From contig DATFPQ010000196.1 of assembly GCA_035264765.1 (NCBI GenBank), positions 1-25,506 of the forward strand: a stretch of 25,506 nucleotides of DNA, given 5' to 3'. The notes beneath the pieces were generated by a model, which searched no databases, was not told the origin of the DNA, and saw nothing but the letters and a program-made list of their open reading frames with translations. Positions 23,916 to 25,506 of the stretch are shown here, in pieces (the stretch's first letter is position 1; each line of letters opens with the position of its first letter). A program made the translations under genes and the position numbers. This DNA is from DATFPQ01 sp035264765 (GTDB lineage Bacteria; Actinomycetota; Actinomycetes; Actinomycetales; Angustibacteraceae).

Positions 23916-25232
23916 ATGGCGCGGTGCCATGGGTGCGTGACCTCGAGCGCCCTGGTGGTGATCACGGCGGCCGTGTTCGCTTGGGGAGCGTTCTCGGCGC
24001 GGCTGGAGCGCGCCGATGTCACCGCACCCATCGCCTTCGTAGGGGTCGGCGCCGCGCTGGCCGCACTGTTTCGGTTCGGCGCGGAGACCGAGCCGGGTGT
24101 TGTCAAGGCGCTCACCGAGGCGACCTTGGTGTGGGTGCTGTTCTCCGATGCCGCCCGGGTCGGAGTGCGTGAGCTGCGCAACGATGCCGGCGTCTACGGT
24201 CGGCTGCTCGGGATGGCGCTGCCGCTCACGGTGCTGCTCGGGGCACTCGGCGCATGGTGGGTCCTCGGCGTCTCGTCGCCTTGGATCGCGCTGCTCATCG
24301 GTGCGGCGCTGGCTCCGACCGACGCCGCTCTCGGTGCCGTGGTCATCGTCCATCCGGCAGTGCCTCTGCGGATCCGGCGGATCCTCAACGTCGAGAGCGG
24401 GCTCAACGACGGCATCGTCACGCCGGTCGTCGTCGTAGCCCTCGCCGGCGCTTCCGCGGCCGAGGGGCACGGCGACATCACCGTGCTGAGTGCCGCGAGT
24501 CAGCTGGTCGGGGGAGCGCTCATCGGTGCCGCGTTGGGCGCGGCGGGTGGGTGGCTGCTGCGGGTAGGGAATCGCCGCGGGTGGGTCGAGGAGAACTTCG
24601 CCGGTCCCGCGGTGCTGGCCTTGGCGCTGCTGGCGTACGTCGGCGCCCTGGCTGGGCACGCGAACGGGTTCGTGGCCGCGTTCGCTGGGGGGATCGCCTT
24701 CGGCCACGTCGCCGGCCGCGGCGGTCCACGGGAGGTGTTCTACGTCGAGCAGACGGCCGGTTTGGCCTCGCTGCTTGTCTGGACGCTGGTCGGGGCGGTC
24801 GCCGTCCCGCTGCTCTACGGGAACCTGGACTGGCAAACGGTGCTCTACGCGGTGCTGAGCCTCACCGCCATACGGATGATCCCGGTCGCGCTGTGTCTGG
24901 CCGGCTCCGGCCTCGGGCGCCGCACCGCGCTGTTCGTGGGGTGGTTCGGGCCGCGCGGGCTCGCCTCCGTAGTGTTCGCGCTGCTCGCCGTGGAGGAGCT
25001 GGGTGCCGAGGCCGAGCCCGCCGTCGCCGTCATCGTCCTGACTGTGCTGCTCAGCGTGCTCGCGCACGGGCTCACGGCCGGTCCGCTCGCCGTCCGGTAC
25101 GGCGCCCACGCGCCGCAAGCCGAGGCAGTTTTCCCTGGGCAGCCCGCGCCGGCGGCCCGCCTGGCGAGGTCGACCGGGGGATCGGACCTCGGCACTCCGG
25201 CCAGCGTCGCGAAGGACAGCAGCACGCCCTGA
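23916..25232 (+). CDS. CPA1-family Na+(K+)/H+ antiporter, NhaP-like
   Basis: A 438-aa integral membrane antiporter with about twelve helices. Ion-binding motifs are ALAPTDAALG (Asp136) and NVESGLNDGIVTP (159-170; Glu160, Asp165), typical of CPA1 exchangers that swap cytoplasmic Na+ or K+ for H+. WFGPRGLASVVFALLAVEEL is the conserved C-terminal motif. A hydrophilic tail of about 45 residues follows (Pro/Ala-rich). The start is uncertain: ATG at 23916 gives a Cys-containing leader, while GTG at 23937 gives MTSSALVVITA, which is more family-like; neither has a ribosome binding site. Confidence 0.9.
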   Translation: MARCHGCVTSSALVVITAAVFAWGAFSARLERADVTAPIAFVGVGAALAALFRFGAETEPGVVKALTEATLVWVLFSDAARVGVRELRNDAGVYGRLLGMALPLTVLLGALGAWWVLGVSSPWIALLIGAALAPTDAALGAVVIVHPAVPLRIRRILNVESGLNDGIVTPVVVVALAGASAAEGHGDITVLSAASQLVGGALIGAALGAAGGWLLRVGNRRGWVEENFAGPAVLALALLAYVGALAGHANGFVAAFAGGIAFGHVAGRGGPREVFYVEQTAGLASLLVWTLVGAVAVPLLYGNLDWQTVLYAVLSLTAIRMIPVALCLAGSGLGRRTALFVGWFGPRGLASVVFALLAVEELGAEAEPAVAVIVLTVLLSVLAHGLTAGPLAVRYGAHAPQAEAVFPGQPAPAARLARSTGGSDLGTPASVAKDSSTP

Positions 25233-25358
25233 GCGGTGGGCACCGCCGAGGGCGACGCTCGCGGCTTGCCTGCGTTATCGGGCGAGTTCGCCGATGCGGC
25301 CGCTGCGGTCCTCCGGGCGATCGCGGTTCTCCCCAGCGGAACGGGCGGGCCGGGCAGC

Positions 25359-25394
25359 GCCGGTGCCGCCTATGGCGCCGGTGCGGCCTATAGC
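25359..25394 (+). repeat. 18-bp tandem repeat before the last gene
   Basis: GCCGGTGCCGCCTATGGC (25359-25376) is followed directly by GCCGGTGCGGCCTATAGC (25377-25394), 16 of 18 bases identical. In frame with the following gene it would read AGAAYG-AGAAYS. Confidence 0.75.
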
Positions 25395-25481
25395 CCGCTG
25401 GTTCACCCCGCCGGGATGACGCCCCGCCCGCGGCGCGCGATCAGGATGCGGCGAGGGGACCGCTTCTCGATGGAGGAAGCC

Positions 25482-25506
25482 ATGGTCAGCGCAACAGAAC
25501 TGCCTG
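25482..25506 (+). CDS. Start of a gene running off the window
   Basis: ATG at 25482 is preceded by a strong GGAGG (25472-25476) with 5-nt spacing. Only MVSATELP is visible, too little to identify. The frame is open without stops back to 25233, so an earlier start is possible (GTG 25236 or ATG 25416), but the ribosome binding site favours 25482. Confidence 0.55.

Overview
The window is high-GC DNA with Actinomycetota-type gene content and order. Strong indicators are a near-canonical BldC, a DUF3073 protein, a PurSQL-type FGAM synthase, a PurF with a propeptide and Fe-S cysteines, and many GTG starts. The order purD-purC ... purS-purQ-purL ... SCP-like gene-purF-purM-DUF3073-Leu/Val dehydrogenase-hypothetical-bldC matches what I recall of the Streptomyces chromosomal pur/bldC neighbourhood. 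The genus cannot be named from sequence alone.

Layout. (1) 1-132 is the 3' end of a class III aminotransferase, followed by two inverted repeats. (2) 332-2572 holds purD and purC. Both appear to be reached through very short ORFs: a 10-codon leader whose stop overlaps the purD start, and a 14-codon ORF whose ends overlap the purD stop and the purC start. (3) 2573-7565 is an accessory block inside the purine cluster. It contains a ten-helix GGDEF-EAL protein, a minus-strand pair encoding an atypical S-adenosylmethionine-decarboxylase homologue coupled to a LuxI/FeeM-like N-acyltransferase, a divergent helical hemerythrin-like protein, and an UlaG-like metallo-hydrolase. (4) 7704-11010 is purS-purQ-purL with stop/start overlaps. 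(5) 11114-13489 is a Bcr/CflA-type drug efflux gene and a TesB-like thioesterase, both minus strand. (6) 13555-16993 is an SCP-like protein, a two-helix membrane protein, purF and purM. (7) 17081-19827 is DUF3073, an amino-acid dehydrogenase, a conserved hypothetical and bldC with a strong terminator. (8) 20274-25506 is more accessory: a second MFS exporter, three small unknown genes, a CPA1-type Na+/H+ antiporter and the first codons of another gene.

Together the pur genes encode seven polypeptides covering five early enzyme activities of IMP synthesis: PurF, PurD, PurL with PurS and PurQ, PurM and PurC. purN, purE/K, purB and purH are not in the window. The most unusual content is the SAM-decarboxylase-like/acyltransferase pair, which could make a small N-acylated amine or related metabolite, and the mini-ORF relays at purD and purC. 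Several genes also start 6-7 nt after a -10-like hexamer with no Shine-Dalgarno, suggesting leaderless mRNAs.
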